Shown: in pieces, positions 1-9,080 of the stretch | Layout: each line of letters starts with the position of its first letter | Numbering within the stretch: the first letter of the stretch is position 1 | Made by a program: the position numbers and the translations under genes | Source: Streptomyces sp. NRRL F-5123 | Lineage (GTDB): Bacteria; Actinomycetota; Actinomycetes; Streptomycetales; Streptomycetaceae | Length of the DNA stretch: 62,949 bases | NCBI RefSeq assembly: GCF_000721495.1 | Contig: NZ_JOHY01000048.1 | Location: forward strand, 1-62,949 | Direction of reading: 5' to 3' | The notes under the pieces: model-generated | Seen by the model: only the letters and a program-made list of their open reading frames with translations | Databases searched by the model: none | Told to the model about the DNA's origin: nothing

Positions 1-76
1 GGCTAGGAGGGAGGGGATGCGGGGGTGGGTGTGGTCGGGTCTGGGGTGATCGGGGGGCGGTGGGGACGGATCGGTT

Positions 77-190
77 TCGGACAGTTCCGATCGTGTCGGC
101 CGATCCGTGGTGCGTCAACTCCGCGACTGCGCTAGCCTCTGGACTCAGACACCACCCCCGGAGCACTCCCGCCCGGGGCCACGCATCGTC
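77..190. repeat. Left near-terminal inverted repeat
   Basis: This segment reappears inverted at 62836-62949. The best block is 41 bp identical (138-178 against 62847-62887 on the other strand), and the flanks match with substitutions, including a shared GGACAGTTCCG at the outer edge. Inverted repeats at both ends are typical of Streptomyces linear plasmids. The helicase gene starts 25 bp inside this copy, so the repeat probably carries its promoter. The outer 76 bp have no visible partner because the window stops first on the right. Confidence 0.85.
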
Positions 191-214
191 TCGGGATGAG
201 GGAGCGTTACAACC

Positions 215-2746
215 ATGGTGGCGGTAGTCGAGACCGAATCCGAGAACACCGAATGGGAAATGGACCCGCTCCCGCATCAGATCGAGGCATCCGATGCGGC
301 GGTGCGGAAACTCGAATTACTGCCAGGTCAGGAAATGCCTGCGCAGGGTTTGCGGACGCAGGTCATTGCGGCGACCGGTTCGGGCAAAACTTTCATGGGT
401 GTTTTGACCGCCCGGAAACTCCGGGCGGGCCGGGTGCTCGTATTGGTGCCCACGCTCGACCTGCTGGCGCAGATGGCGGCCGCGTGGCGGGCCGGCGGGC
501 GTACGGGGCCCTTCTACGGGGTGTGCTCGCTTCGGGCTGAGGAGGCGCCGGCGGGGGTGGCGTGCACGACGGATGTGGATGAGCTGGTGGCGTGGACGCG
601 TGGCTTGGAGCAGGTGACGGTCTTCGCCACCTACGCGTCGGTGGGGATGGGCACACTCCAACGGGCCCATGAGTCCGGCCTCGCGCCGTGGTCGCTGGTG
701 GTCGTCGACGAGGCGCACCGGACCAGCGGACGCGGGGCGAAGCCGTGGGCTGCGATCCACGACAACGTGAGGATCCCGGCCGACCGGCGGTTGTACATGA
801 CTGCGACGCCGCGGGTGTGGGAGGCGCCGGAGGCCGATGAGGGCAGCGGTAGTGCTCCGGTGCTGGTGGCGAGCATGGAAGACGACGTGAACGGCTTGTT
901 CGGCGAGGTCGCCTACAAGTTGACGCTGTCGACCGCTCGCAATCTTGGGCTGGTCGCGGCGTATCAGGTGGTGTGCGTCGACGTCACCGATCCGGAGCTC
1001 CAGGCGGCAGCGCTGCTCGGGATCAACAACAGGTCGGACAACGTGCGTGGTTCCCGGCTCGCGGCGTTGCAGACCGCCGCGGTGAAGTGCGCAGCCGAGC
1101 GGGGGCTTCGGCGCATGCTGACGTTCCACTACCGGACCAGCGAGGCCGAAGCGATGGCAGCCGGGGTGCCGGCGGTGGCCCGCCGCCTGTGGGAGGACGA
1201 CCCGGAGACCTACCCCGAGCCGGAGCGGGTGTGGGCGGACTGGCTTTGCGGGGAGCACAAGCCGAAGCACCGCCGGGCGACGCTGGCCACGTTCGCCGAC
1301 CCGGTCGGGGAGCGGCACGACGGGGACCTGGTGCCGATGCGTCTGCGGCTGCTCAGCTCCGTTCGCGTGCTCGGGGAAGGCGTGGACACGCCAGGTTGTG
1401 ACTCTGTGTACTTCGGGGACGTGCGCGGTTCCGCGGTCGACATCCTCCAGATCGTCGGCCGTGCGCTTCGCATGCGACCCGGAGAAGGCAAGGTGGCGAG
1501 CTTGATTGTGCCGGTTTTCCTGGGCAAGGATGAGGACCCAAACGCCATGCTCACGTCCAAGGGGTACAACGCTCTGGCCAAGGTTTTGGCTGCGCTGCGT
1601 AGTCACGACTCGGAGACCATCGAGCAACTGGCCGAGCAGCAGGCCACCAGCCGGAACCGGAAGGCCGCGGCGGCCGAGCGCGATGCTGCCGGGCGGGGTG
1701 AGGAGCACGGCACCTCCGCCCCCGCGCAGAGCCTGCTGCAGTTCTCCACGCCTCGCGATCCCGCCATCCTGGCGCAGTTCATGAAGCTCCGGATTCTCCG
1801 TCCGGAAAACACGTACTGGCGTCAGGGAATCCAGGCCGCGACCCGGTATGTGAAAGAGAACGGGGATATGAGAGTCCCGTATTCGTTCGTCACGCCGGAG
1901 GATTGGCAGCCCGCTGACTTTCCACTGGGAACGTGGATTGCGGACCAGCGGCGGTTTTTCAATGCAGGTGAGATGAAGCCCGTGCGCGCCAAGGAACTCG
2001 AAGAACTAGGGATGATTTGGTCGCACTGGGACGTCGCGTTCCAGGAGGGGCTGTCAGCAGCGCAGGGGTGGGCGGCCGAACACGGGCACTTCCTCCCGCC
2101 CACCACGGCCACCTGGAACGGACACCCTGTAGGGGTATGGGCCAAGAACTTGAGGACGGCCGGTCGGAAGCTCATGGAGATCGAGGCGCGGCGCGAGGCC
2201 GGCCAGCCGGTCGGCTCCACCGTCGGCGCGCTCACCGAAGAGCGTCGCGACGCGCTCGACAACATCGACCCCTCCTGGTGCCCCGCCTGGCCCGTCGCCT
2301 GGCAACGCGCCTACATGTTGTGCCGTACCCTCATCACCGTCGGCGCCCCGCTCCCCACCGCTCCGGGGCAGACCACGCTGCAGGGAGAGGACCTGGGGGC
2401 GTGGGTGCAGGCGCAGCGGTACGGCTGGGACCAGCTGCTGCCCGCGCAGGCCTGGATGCTCGAGCACATGCTTGGCCTCCGCCCGGCAGAACCTGACGAG
2501 CGGCCCCCGGCGCCCCGTACGCAGGCCGACAAGTGGGCGGTGAACATTCGGGCCGCCAGGGAGTTCCACGCCCGCGAGGGCAGCCTGCAGACGGTTCCTC
2601 GCAAGGCCGTCGTCCAGCTCACCGAGCCGGACGGGTCACAGACCGCCGTGAAGCTGGGGCTGTTCGTGGACAACTGCAGGCGGCGAGCCGACAAGCTGAG
2701 CGCGGAGCGGCGCGCGGAACTCGACGCACTCGGCATGCGCTGGTAG
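215..2746 (+). CDS. Terminal DEAH-box helicase with helicase-associated domains
   Basis: Superfamily 2 helicase of the type encoded beside the ends of Streptomyces linear plasmids and chromosomes. The N-terminal half has a Walker A motif (AATGSGKT, residues 52-59), a DEAH box (residues 165-168) and a SAT-like TATPR motif; a second helicase lobe with a GRALR arginine-finger-like segment follows. The last 300 residues hold about four degenerate helicase-associated repeats, each beginning with a W-x-x-x-x-x-x-A pattern. An AT-rich start region contains a TTA leucine codon at residue 35, which in Streptomyces makes translation depend on the bldA tRNA. GAGGGAG ten bases before the ATG is a plausible ribosome site. 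The role at telomeres is inferred from family and position. Confidence 0.9.
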   Translation: MVAVVETESENTEWEMDPLPHQIEASDAAVRKLELLPGQEMPAQGLRTQVIAATGSGKTFMGVLTARKLRAGRVLVLVPTLDLLAQMAAAWRAGGRTGPFYGVCSLRAEEAPAGVACTTDVDELVAWTRGLEQVTVFATYASVGMGTLQRAHESGLAPWSLVVVDEAHRTSGRGAKPWAAIHDNVRIPADRRLYMTATPRVWEAPEADEGSGSAPVLVASMEDDVNGLFGEVAYKLTLSTARNLGLVAAYQVVCVDVTDPELQAAALLGINNRSDNVRGSRLAALQTAAVKCAAERGLRRMLTFHYRTSEAEAMAAGVPAVARRLWEDDPETYPEPERVWADWLCGEHKPKHRRATLATFADPVGERHDGDLVPMRLRLLSSVRVLGEGVDTPGCDSVYFGDVRGSAVDILQIVGRALRMRPGEGKVASLIVPVFLGKDEDPNAMLTSKGYNALAKVLAALRSHDSETIEQLAEQQATSRNRKAAAAERDAAGRGEEHGTSAPAQSLLQFSTPRDPAILAQFMKLRILRPENTYWRQGIQAATRYVKENGDMRVPYSFVTPEDWQPADFPLGTWIADQRRFFNAGEMKPVRAKELEELGMIWSHWDVAFQEGLSAAQGWAAEHGHFLPPTTATWNGHPVGVWAKNLRTAGRKLMEIEARREAGQPVGSTVGALTEERRDALDNIDPSWCPAWPVAWQRAYMLCRTLITVGAPLPTAPGQTTLQGEDLGAWVQAQRYGWDQLLPAQAWMLEHMLGLRPAEPDERPPAPRTQADKWAVNIRAAREFHAREGSLQTVPRKAVVQLTEPDGSQTAVKLGLFVDNCRRRADKLSAERRAELDALGMRW

Positions 2747-2754
2747 CCGGCAGC

Positions 2755-2810
2755 GCGCACAAGGGCCGGGCCCTGACTCCCCCGAAGAGTCCGGCCCGGC
2801 CCTTGTGCGC
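2755..2810 (+). terminator. Strong hairpin terminator after the helicase gene
   Basis: A perfect 18-bp stem (2755-2772 with 2793-2810) and a 20-nt loop begin 9 bp after the helicase stop. It lacks a U-tract, as is common for actinomycete terminators. It may also serve the leftward gene at 2934-4232. Confidence 0.85.
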
Positions 2811-2933
2811 CGCCCTGTGCGCCGTCGAGACGTGCTCCAGCACCACGGCACCGGTTGCTCAGCGGCACTGTCGCGGCGGTGACACATCCGGCTGTCGCCA
2901 CTGTCGCCAGAGTGAGATGCGTGGGCCTGGGGT

Positions 2934-4232
2934 TCACCGCCTGTCGGTGGCTTTGGGCTTATCCCATAGACCGGCAAGTTTCTTCATCTTCCTCTTCCGC
3001 TTCCTGAACCACTCCGTCTGTGCCTGCTGCTCATCCAGCTGCTGCCGCTCGGCTGCCTCGCGGCGCTGTTTCTCGGCTTCGGCAACCTCCGCCGCACGCT
3101 GACGCTGTTTGCGGCGCTGGTGGTACTCGGCTGCGGTGTGGGTGTCGGTGAGCGCCTTCAGCAGCGGTTCGGGTTCACCGCCACGGTGCTGTGCGACGCG
3201 GAACCATACCGGTCCCATCGGGCCGTGCTGCTGCAGGCGGTCCAGGGTCGTCATCACCAGCGGGACCTTGGCGGTGAAGTCGAGGTAGAAGTCGCCGTCG
3301 CCCGCGTCGGTCGCCCCGTAGCTGTAGTCGGCGTGTTCGGTCCCGGCCCAGAACTCGCGGGACAGCTCGCCGACCGTAAGCATCCGGTTGGTGAGCGCGG
3401 TGGGGCCGGCCCCGGTGAGCACGATCGCCAGCGGCGGCCACCCGGGCAGGCCGGTGCGCGGGTAGAGCGTCTCCCAGAACGGCACCGTGTTCAGGTCGCC
3501 GATCGTGCCGCGGCCGGTACTCGGCATCCCCGGGGGCCGCACCCGGCGGGCGTAGAAGTCGGCGTAGGCGCCGACCTTGTCCGCCAGGACGTGCGCGGGC
3601 TCGGTTGCCCGGTCGACCTCCACCATCAGCAGCGGCACACCGGCGGTCTTGTCCTGGAACACCGCGTCGGCGCGGACGTTGCGCTTGCCCGAGCTGGAGA
3701 GCGGGTGCGGCACTTCGGTGCGCCAGGCCTCGAGGCCGCCGATCCCGGCCGGGGAGCCCGGTGCCCTGCCGCCGCGGATGAAGGCCACGATCGTGGCGTT
3801 GACCGCCATCGCGTGCGGAGCGCCCCCGGTGCCCGCGCCGCGGGCGTAGCCGCCCATCAGATCAGGGTCACGGTTCAGGGCCTTCGTGGCAGCGTCCAGG
3901 CCGAACGGGGTCAGGCCCCACAGCTTCTGCGACGGCTCACCGCGCCGGTCCGGCGCACCGAACTTCCCCGCAGGCCCGGCGGTGCTGCCCTCCGAGATCA
4001 CCTTCTTCTCCGCCTGCAGCACCAGCAGCGCGTTGCGGATCGCCTTGTTGTCGGACAGGTGCGGGCGGACCAGCTGCATGATCTGCGTCGCGGTCGCCAC
4101 CTTCAGCACCCCCAGCACGCGCAGCACGTCATGCCGGTCGCTCACACTCGACCGCGGCCGCCGCGCCTGCTTCCCCGCCTTCGGCCCGGTCACCGAGCCT
4201 GCCCCGTTCGCCACCTGACGCCTCCCCGCCAA
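2934..4232 (-). CDS. Replication-relaxation family protein
   Basis: This 432-residue protein matches the replication-relaxation family, found on Streptomyces plasmids and conjugative elements and thought to act with replication or transfer origins. An N-terminal winged-helix-like region (about residues 33-110, 'VLRVLGVLKVATATQIMQLV') precedes a mixed alpha/beta core. The C-terminus is a charged helix rich in Lys, Arg, Glu and Gln. The listed TTG start has GGAG six bases upstream. A GTG at 4214 with a stronger GGGGAGG site is an equally good start. The exact biochemical role is not known for the family. Confidence 0.75.
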   Translation of the reverse strand: MAGRRQVANGAGSVTGPKAGKQARRPRSSVSDRHDVLRVLGVLKVATATQIMQLVRPHLSDNKAIRNALLVLQAEKKVISEGSTAGPAGKFGAPDRRGEPSQKLWGLTPFGLDAATKALNRDPDLMGGYARGAGTGGAPHAMAVNATIVAFIRGGRAPGSPAGIGGLEAWRTEVPHPLSSSGKRNVRADAVFQDKTAGVPLLMVEVDRATEPAHVLADKVGAYADFYARRVRPPGMPSTGRGTIGDLNTVPFWETLYPRTGLPGWPPLAIVLTGAGPTALTNRMLTVGELSREFWAGTEHADYSYGATDAGDGDFYLDFTAKVPLVMTTLDRLQQHGPMGPVWFRVAQHRGGEPEPLLKALTDTHTAAEYHQRRKQRQRAAEVAEAEKQRREAAERQQLDEQQAQTEWFRKRKRKMKKLAGLWDKPKATDRR

Positions 4233-5175
4233 CGCTCACTCCGTGGAGGCCTTCCATCGTCGCCTGTGCCGCTGACAGCCCGGCCCGGCTCTCTTCCCCG
4301 GCCGACGCGACCAGCGGCGGCCAGCCGCCCGGCCAGGGCCCGCCGGAGGCCAGATCCGCCCATGACCCCTCGCCCTGCCGCCCGCCTACGCCGCACCGTC
4401 CCCTTCCCCCAGGTACGGCCAAGGAGGGTGGAGGGCAGAGGGGTTGTCGGCATCCGTAGTGATGTCTGGACAAGGGGCCTGACCAGGGACGACGCTCCAG
4501 TCAGGCGCGAGGGGGTCGGGTGCAGTCCCGGGTGCCGTCTCGGGTGCGCCCTCGGGGAACCAGCGGCAGCCGGCCCCGTACGGCCACCCCGGGGACCGGT
4601 CCACCGCGCACACGAACCCCGCCGGCGACCACCAGCCGGTGACCGCCATGCCGTTCGGACCGGCGGCCGTGCACTTTGCCCGACGCGCTGACCTGCCCGA
4701 ACACCGCTTCCCGCCGCGTCCATGTACTTTGCCGCGCCGCAGCAGTGCACTCGCGTGCCGCTCCGGGGGTCCCTCCAGGGTGCACCCCGCGCCAGCCCCG
4801 CGGGCGCGGTCCTCTTCCGCCCGCCCGATTCTGCGCCTGTCACCACGACCCTCCCTCCGCCCGCCGGCGCCCACCGCCGACGATCCGGTCGCAGCCTGCA
4901 CACGCACCCCTTGTCCGCGGTCTGTTCCTGCCGGGCAGCCACCGCTGTCCAGGAGAAACGCGGGGGCCAGCCGACCGCGCCGCGGCGTGGTCAAGGGGTC
5001 GGACAAGGGGGTCGTGCCGTGAAGGCCTCGCGGCGCAGCCCCCGTCCGGAAGTCACACCAGCCACACCCGCCTCAAGTTTGTTCACTGTCGCCAGGAAGC
5101 ACCGCCTGTTGTCACGGGCGGCCTATAGGCAGGGGGCAGCAACCGGCCCCCGCTACCCGACCGAAGGAGACGGCC
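4233..5175. other. Intergenic region, no confident gene
   Basis: Long open frames here look like GC-bias artefacts on both strands: no good ribosome sites and arginine/proline-rich translations. It should contain the promoter of the leftward gene ending at 2934 and of the small gene at 5176. An 11-base word GTAGTGATGTC near 4456 recurs near 5537. Confidence 0.5.
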
Positions 5176-5355
5176 ATGAGGCGCAGCCCCCGGACCAGCC
5201 ACCGCATCGACCACCTGGCGCGGCTGGTGGAGAACCTGCTCGACGGCCTGGCCGCACACGGCCGCCCCGCGCCGACCGCACCTCAGATCCGCGCGGCCCT
5301 GCAACAGCTCCATCGCGGCCGCCGCTCCCGTCGGCGGCCGCGCGCTCGCCGGTAG
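5176..5355 (+). CDS. Small basic hypothetical protein (59 aa)
   Basis: The ATG is preceded by GAAGGAGA at ideal spacing. The product starts MRRSPRTSHRIDHLARLVEN and ends in an Arg-rich tail (RGRRSRRRPRARR), suggesting a small nucleic-acid-binding protein, but I do not recognise the family. A perfect 17-bp-stem hairpin lies about 100 bp after the stop. The good ribosome site, the amphipathic helix in the first half and the downstream hairpin together argue for a real gene. Confidence 0.6.
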   Translation: MRRSPRTSHRIDHLARLVENLLDGLAAHGRPAPTAPQIRAALQQLHRGRRSRRRPRARR

Positions 5356-5452
5356 CCGGCGGAACGCCTCACGCTCCATCGCGCCGCGATTGCCCCGTTC
5401 CCCACCCATACCCGCCGTTCCCCACCGTTCCAGACCGATCCGCGCAGCCCAA

Positions 5453-5497
5453 GGGCGTGCGGGTGAGCAGCCGGGGTGGTTGCTCACCCGCACGCCC
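5453..5497. terminator. Perfect 17-bp stem hairpin
   Basis: Arms 5453-5469 and 5481-5497 are fully complementary around an 11-nt loop. No T-run follows on either strand. It is placed to end transcription of the 5176-5355 gene before the promoter of the gene at 5626. Confidence 0.7.
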
Positions 5498-5536
5498 GGG
5501 TCGCCGCTTTCCACCGTCCCACGGCTGTGACCTGCG

Positions 5537-5612
5537 GTAGTGATGTCCGTGGAACGCGCGGCGGGTCCGGGGGAACGCACCGTTCCACCGTGGAATCGAA
5601 CGGGGAATCGAA
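5537..5612 (+). promoter_or_regulatory. Repeat-rich promoter region of the 5626 gene
   Basis: An inverted repeat GGAACG-n3-CGTTCC (about 5573-5587) is followed by two direct copies of GGAATCGAAC just upstream of the GTG start at 5626, which has GGAGGG before it. Probably operator and promoter elements; the regulator is unknown. Confidence 0.4.
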
Positions 5613-5625
5613 CTAGGTTGGAGGG

Positions 5626-6132
5626 GTGAGCGACGACCAGGACCAGGAGCACGGCGTGGGGCAGCCGGCTGCGCTGCCGCAGGCCGACGGCCCGCTGGTC
5701 GACGTGACCCTCCCGGACGGGCAGCACCTGTTCGCCGTGGTGAAGTCCCGGATCAGGGAGCCGGACGGCTGGTGGTACGCCCTGCAGATCCACCTGCCCA
5801 GCCAGGGAAGCGACCGCGGCCGGCTCCTGGTCCTGCCCGCGCCGGTCGACTTCCGCGCCCCGGCATCCCTGTGCCAGCCGATCGACGGCCAGCCCTACGA
5901 CCAGGTCCCGACCGAGCGGCCCGGAGTCACCCCGGCCTGGAAGGTCGAAGAGAAGGTGTACCTCACCGGCGACGTCGGCCCGGCCCGCATCGTGCACCGC
6001 GGCGACTGCCGCGCCGCCCGCGACCTCACCCGGCCCGCCAGCACCGAGCAGGCCCGCGCCGTCCTCGAGCGCGACGACGCCGCACCATGCCCGCTGTGCC
6101 GCCCGGACCGGCCGCTGCGGAGTGCGGCGTAG
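5626..6132 (+). CDS. DUF6233-like hypothetical protein
   Basis: 168 residues, GTG start directly after a GGAGGG ribosome site. The middle (about residues 108-150) has the pattern W-K-V-E-E ... V-H-R-G-D-C, and the end has a C-x-x-C pair, giving three cysteines and a histidine that could bind zinc. This resembles the DUF6233 proteins common in Streptomyces, whose function is unknown. It stands alone between a repeat-bearing promoter and a convergent gene. Confidence 0.6.
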   Translation: MSDDQDQEHGVGQPAALPQADGPLVDVTLPDGQHLFAVVKSRIREPDGWWYALQIHLPSQGSDRGRLLVLPAPVDFRAPASLCQPIDGQPYDQVPTERPGVTPAWKVEEKVYLTGDVGPARIVHRGDCRAARDLTRPASTEQARAVLERDDAAPCPLCRPDRPLRSAA

Positions 6133-6149
6133 GCACGGCTCCTACGCGC

Positions 6150-6590
6150 TCAGCCGGATTGGAGGACCTCGTTGCGCAGCGCGCGCAGCAGGGTCAGGGC
6201 GTCGGATTCGTCGGCGTCGGTGAAGGCGTGGACTCCCATCAGGACCGACATCCCGATGTACTTGGCCGTGGCCAGGTCGGCGCCGGCCGCGGCCGCCTGG
6301 TGGCGCCAGGCATCGGCCAGCAGGAAGGTGATGCGGGCCTGCGGATCGCCGTTGAGCTCCCCCAGGCGCTCGCCCATCTCGGTCCCGCCCGTGGCCGCGG
6401 TGATCCCGAACGCGGCGAGAAGGATCCGCTCCAGCGTGTGCTTGCCGTAGGCGGCCAGCAGCTCCGGCAGCGGGCGCTCCCCCGCCCCGCCCGCCAGCAC
6501 TACCAGCGCGGCGTCGTCATTGCCCACGACGGCCTCGAGCGCGGCCAGGGCCCGCAGGTGCTCATCGCCGGTCAGCTCGATGTCGTCCAT
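6150..6590 (-). CDS. Conserved hypothetical protein, mostly helical
   Basis: 146 residues starting MDDIELTGDEHLRALAALEA. It looks all-helical and soluble, with no metal motif or membrane segment. I do not recognise the family. The ATG at 6590 is chosen over an upstream start because the protein-like sequence begins there. It converges with the DUF6233-like gene, leaving 17 bp between stop codons. No partner gene shares its orientation, so there is no operon clue. Confidence 0.55.
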   Translation of the reverse strand: MDDIELTGDEHLRALAALEAVVGNDDAALVVLAGGAGERPLPELLAAYGKHTLERILLAAFGITAATGGTEMGERLGELNGDPQARITFLLADAWRHQAAAAGADLATAKYIGMSVLMGVHAFTDADESDALTLLRALRNEVLQSG

Positions 6591-6753
6591 GACGTCGGAC
6601 CCTACGCACGGCTCGCCGGGCACCACCGTAGAAACTGGTGAAACCCCCCGTCCCGGCCGGATCCGCGATATGCGGTGGCGGCCGCCGGGCGGGGGTGCCG
6701 CGCGGACCTGTGTGCGGACCGTGTCCCCCGATCGGGTGAGGCGTTAGGAGGGC

Positions 6754-7158
6754 ATGGGGCACAACGCGAGGTGCGGGCGCTGCGGGAACGCGGCCCCGGC
6801 CGATCTGAGGAGTCAGGACGCCGCGGACTGGAATGTGCAGTGGCGCCAGGGGCGCCCGGTCGGGGTGATCTGTCCGGGCTGCCAGACGCCGGCCGACTCC
6901 GCGGAGGCCGAAGCGAACGCGGCGGAGCTGCGGGTGGCTGCCGAGGAAGGCGGCCGGTTCGTCGCCGACCCGGTGATCTGCGTGACCGGCACCCTCGCCG
7001 ATCCGGGCGCCGTCCTGTACGGCGAGGACCACCTGCGCCGGGTCCTGACAACCGGCCAGGCCGAGGAACTCGGGCTGATCGAACACCTCCCGCCCGGCAC
7101 ACGCTGCACGCCCGCTGTCGGCGGAGTGCTGATCCACCCGCCACAGCCCACAGCCTGA
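6754..7158 (+). CDS. Zinc-ribbon hypothetical protein
   Basis: 134 residues with two Cys pairs near the N-terminus (CGRC at residues 7-10 and CPGC about 30 residues later), a classic zinc-ribbon arrangement. The rest of the chain is acidic and alanine-rich. AGGAGGG lies one base before the ATG, close but strong. It converges with the relaxase gene. Small zinc-ribbon proteins of this kind are very common on actinomycete plasmids and phages, without known function. Confidence 0.65.
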   Translation: MGHNARCGRCGNAAPADLRSQDAADWNVQWRQGRPVGVICPGCQTPADSAEAEANAAELRVAAEEGGRFVADPVICVTGTLADPGAVLYGEDHLRRVLTTGQAEELGLIEHLPPGTRCTPAVGGVLIHPPQPTA

Positions 7159-7202
7159 CCTTCGGCGCGGGTCGCCTACCGGCACGGCACCTGGCGTCGG
7201 CC

Positions 7203-9080
7203 TCAGCGGCGCGGCCGGTAGTCGGGTTGCGGCGGCGGGGTCGCGGACTCGCTGCGGTGCTCGCCCGGCTTGGGCTTCGGCGCCTCGCGGGCGAGGTCGC
7301 CGATCCGGCGCTGCAGTTCCTCGAGCCACGCCAGCCGCTCCGGGGAGAGCACCAGCTGCTGCTCCTGGTCCTCCTGGCCGTCGTCGTCCGCGTCGGCCGG
7401 GTCGGCGAAGGCCAGCTGCTCGTACAGCGCCGCGGCGGTCGCCTGGTCCTGCGGTGACGGCTTGGCCGCGTTTGCGGCGCGGGCGCCTTGGACGTCCCCG
7501 ACCGGTGCCCTGGAGGCCCGCACAAGGGCCTGGAGGCTGATGCTGGTGGCCACCGCCCGGGCGTGGAGGCTCATCTGCGGCACGGCGTCCTCCGCCAGCT
7601 CGAAGCGGTCTCGCCCGGCGGAGAGCAGCGGGTGCCAGCTGGCGGTGTAGACGGTGTGCCCGGGCGGGCGCGGCCGACGGCCCGGCGGCTGGGGCGCGGT
7701 GACGTCGACGCAGTGCGCGCCGATCGCCGCGTCCACGATCCGGCTCTCCAGGCCGGGTTCGGCTCGGCGGCCGCGCAGTTCGCGGGCGAGGTGGCGGCGG
7801 GCTTCCGCCAGGAGGTGCCGGCGGCGGAAGTGCTCGCGGTGGGTGTAGACGGTCGCGGCGACGTCGACGGCCGCCAGCTCCACGTCGACGCCACCGGGTT
7901 CGGTCCCGGCCGGGGTGGGCCAGGCGGCGCGGATCGCGGCCGCGGCGCGGCGGCACAGCTCGAGCAGCCCGTCGACCAGGTCGGCGCCGAATCGACGGAT
8001 CGCGTCGGCCCGCCAGCGGCGGCGGAGCTCGCTCAGCGGCAGCGGCGTCTTCTTCGCCGGGCGGCTGTCGTCCGCGGCCCGCTTCATCAGCCGGCTGCGC
8101 ACCCGCGCCGTGGGCGGGTACCCGTGATCGGCGATGTAGTCCGCCTCCGCCTGCTCCAGCAGCACGGCGGTGTCGCGCTGCCGGGTCGCTGTCCAGTCGA
8201 TCAGCTCCGGCGGAACCCCCGCGATCTCCATCACCGGCCGCAGTCCCGGCGTCGGGGTGCGCGGCTCGGTCGCCAGCCCGAGCCGGTCGCAGACCTCCTC
8301 CAGCACCCGCTGGTTGTAGAGGGCGCCGGCCGCGACCACGTGGGCCATCAGGCGGCGTGAGTCGAGATGGCCCCACTTGCCGTCGGCGCGCAGCACCTTC
8401 ACCGACACCACCAGGTGGTCGTGCAGCAGCGGCATCCGATGCCGGGAGTCCCAGTGCCGGAACCGCGCCACGACCAGGCCGCCCACCGGCCGCTCCCACC
8501 GGTTCCCGCCCGCCCCGGAGTACACGATGATCGCTTCGTCCTCCAGCCACGCCAGCACGTCGGTGACCGCGACATCGTGACTGGCGTCGATCACCGCCAC
8601 GGTCGCGTCGTCCCCCAGCGCCCGCAGAAGCGACACTGACGCCGGCGGCCGCGGCACCAGATCGAACGCCGCGACCGGTCCCCGCTTCATCTTCCGCCGC
8701 CGCCCCGACCGCACTTGGCCGTCGTCGTCCGGCACCACCGCTTCCGGCTCCCCCGGCTCCTGGTCGTCGTCGTACGTCGGGCGGACGAACTTCCGTCCCA
8801 GCCGCACCGCCGGCACGTCGCCCTCGAGGGCGCCGGGGGTCAGGATCTCCGGGTACGGGTGCAGGCCCTGACCGAACAGCGCCTCCATCTCCGCCTCGGT
8901 CACCACCCCGGACAGCCCCAGCAGCGGCGCCCCGCGCCCGGTCCACTCCCCCGCCGGCACCCCGGCCGCTTCCTGGCCGACCGGCAGCGGCACCCCGCGC
9001 TCCCGAGCGCCGTCGCCCACCGCCACGCTCTTGAAGTAGTACCGGTACGCCGAACCCGGCCTGACCCGCGCTATCGACAT
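7203..9080 (-). CDS. MobF/TrwC-type relaxase without helicase domain
   Basis: 625-residue protein with a TrwC relaxase fold. Its start is MSIARVRPGSAYRYYF, with the Tyr cluster expected for the strand-nicking residues. Next comes the FDLVPRPPASVS segment equivalent to the family's 'FD-T-S-PKSVS' motif, then a HUH-type metal site (LLHDHLVVSV) followed by a DGKW turn. MobF proteins normally carry a C-terminal superfamily 1 helicase; here no second P-loop is visible and the C-terminus is acidic, so a separate motor must unwind or pump DNA. In family terms it would cut oriT and lead transfer. The ATG is chosen because the family motif begins there; GTG at 9086 is an alternative. Confidence 0.8.
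   Translation of the reverse strand: MSIARVRPGSAYRYYFKSVAVGDGARERGVPLPVGQEAAGVPAGEWTGRGAPLLGLSGVVTEAEMEALFGQGLHPYPEILTPGALEGDVPAVRLGRKFVRPTYDDDQEPGEPEAVVPDDDGQVRSGRRRKMKRGPVAAFDLVPRPPASVSLLRALGDDATVAVIDASHDVAVTDVLAWLEDEAIIVYSGAGGNRWERPVGGLVVARFRHWDSRHRMPLLHDHLVVSVKVLRADGKWGHLDSRRLMAHVVAAGALYNQRVLEEVCDRLGLATEPRTPTPGLRPVMEIAGVPPELIDWTATRQRDTAVLLEQAEADYIADHGYPPTARVRSRLMKRAADDSRPAKKTPLPLSELRRRWRADAIRRFGADLVDGLLELCRRAAAAIRAAWPTPAGTEPGGVDVELAAVDVAATVYTHREHFRRRHLLAEARRHLARELRGRRAEPGLESRIVDAAIGAHCVDVTAPQPPGRRPRPPGHTVYTASWHPLLSAGRDRFELAEDAVPQMSLHARAVATSISLQALVRASRAPVGDVQGARAANAAKPSPQDQATAAALYEQLAFADPADADDDGQEDQEQQLVLSPERLAWLEELQRRIGDLAREAPKPKPGEHRSESATPPPQPDYRPRR

Noticed and set aside
317..1708. 463-residue open frame opposite the helicase gene
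   Set aside because: It lies antisense to a clearly conserved helicase and has the Arg/Pro/His-rich composition typical of GC-biased shadow frames.
3120..4691. 523-residue frame opposite the replication-relaxation gene
   Set aside because: Antisense to a conserved gene with Arg/Gly/Val-rich translation; no start signal.
4722..5540. Long rightward frame across 4.7-5.5 kb
   Set aside because: No ribosome site, low-complexity Pro/Arg/Ser translation, and it overlaps the better-supported 59-residue gene and its terminator.
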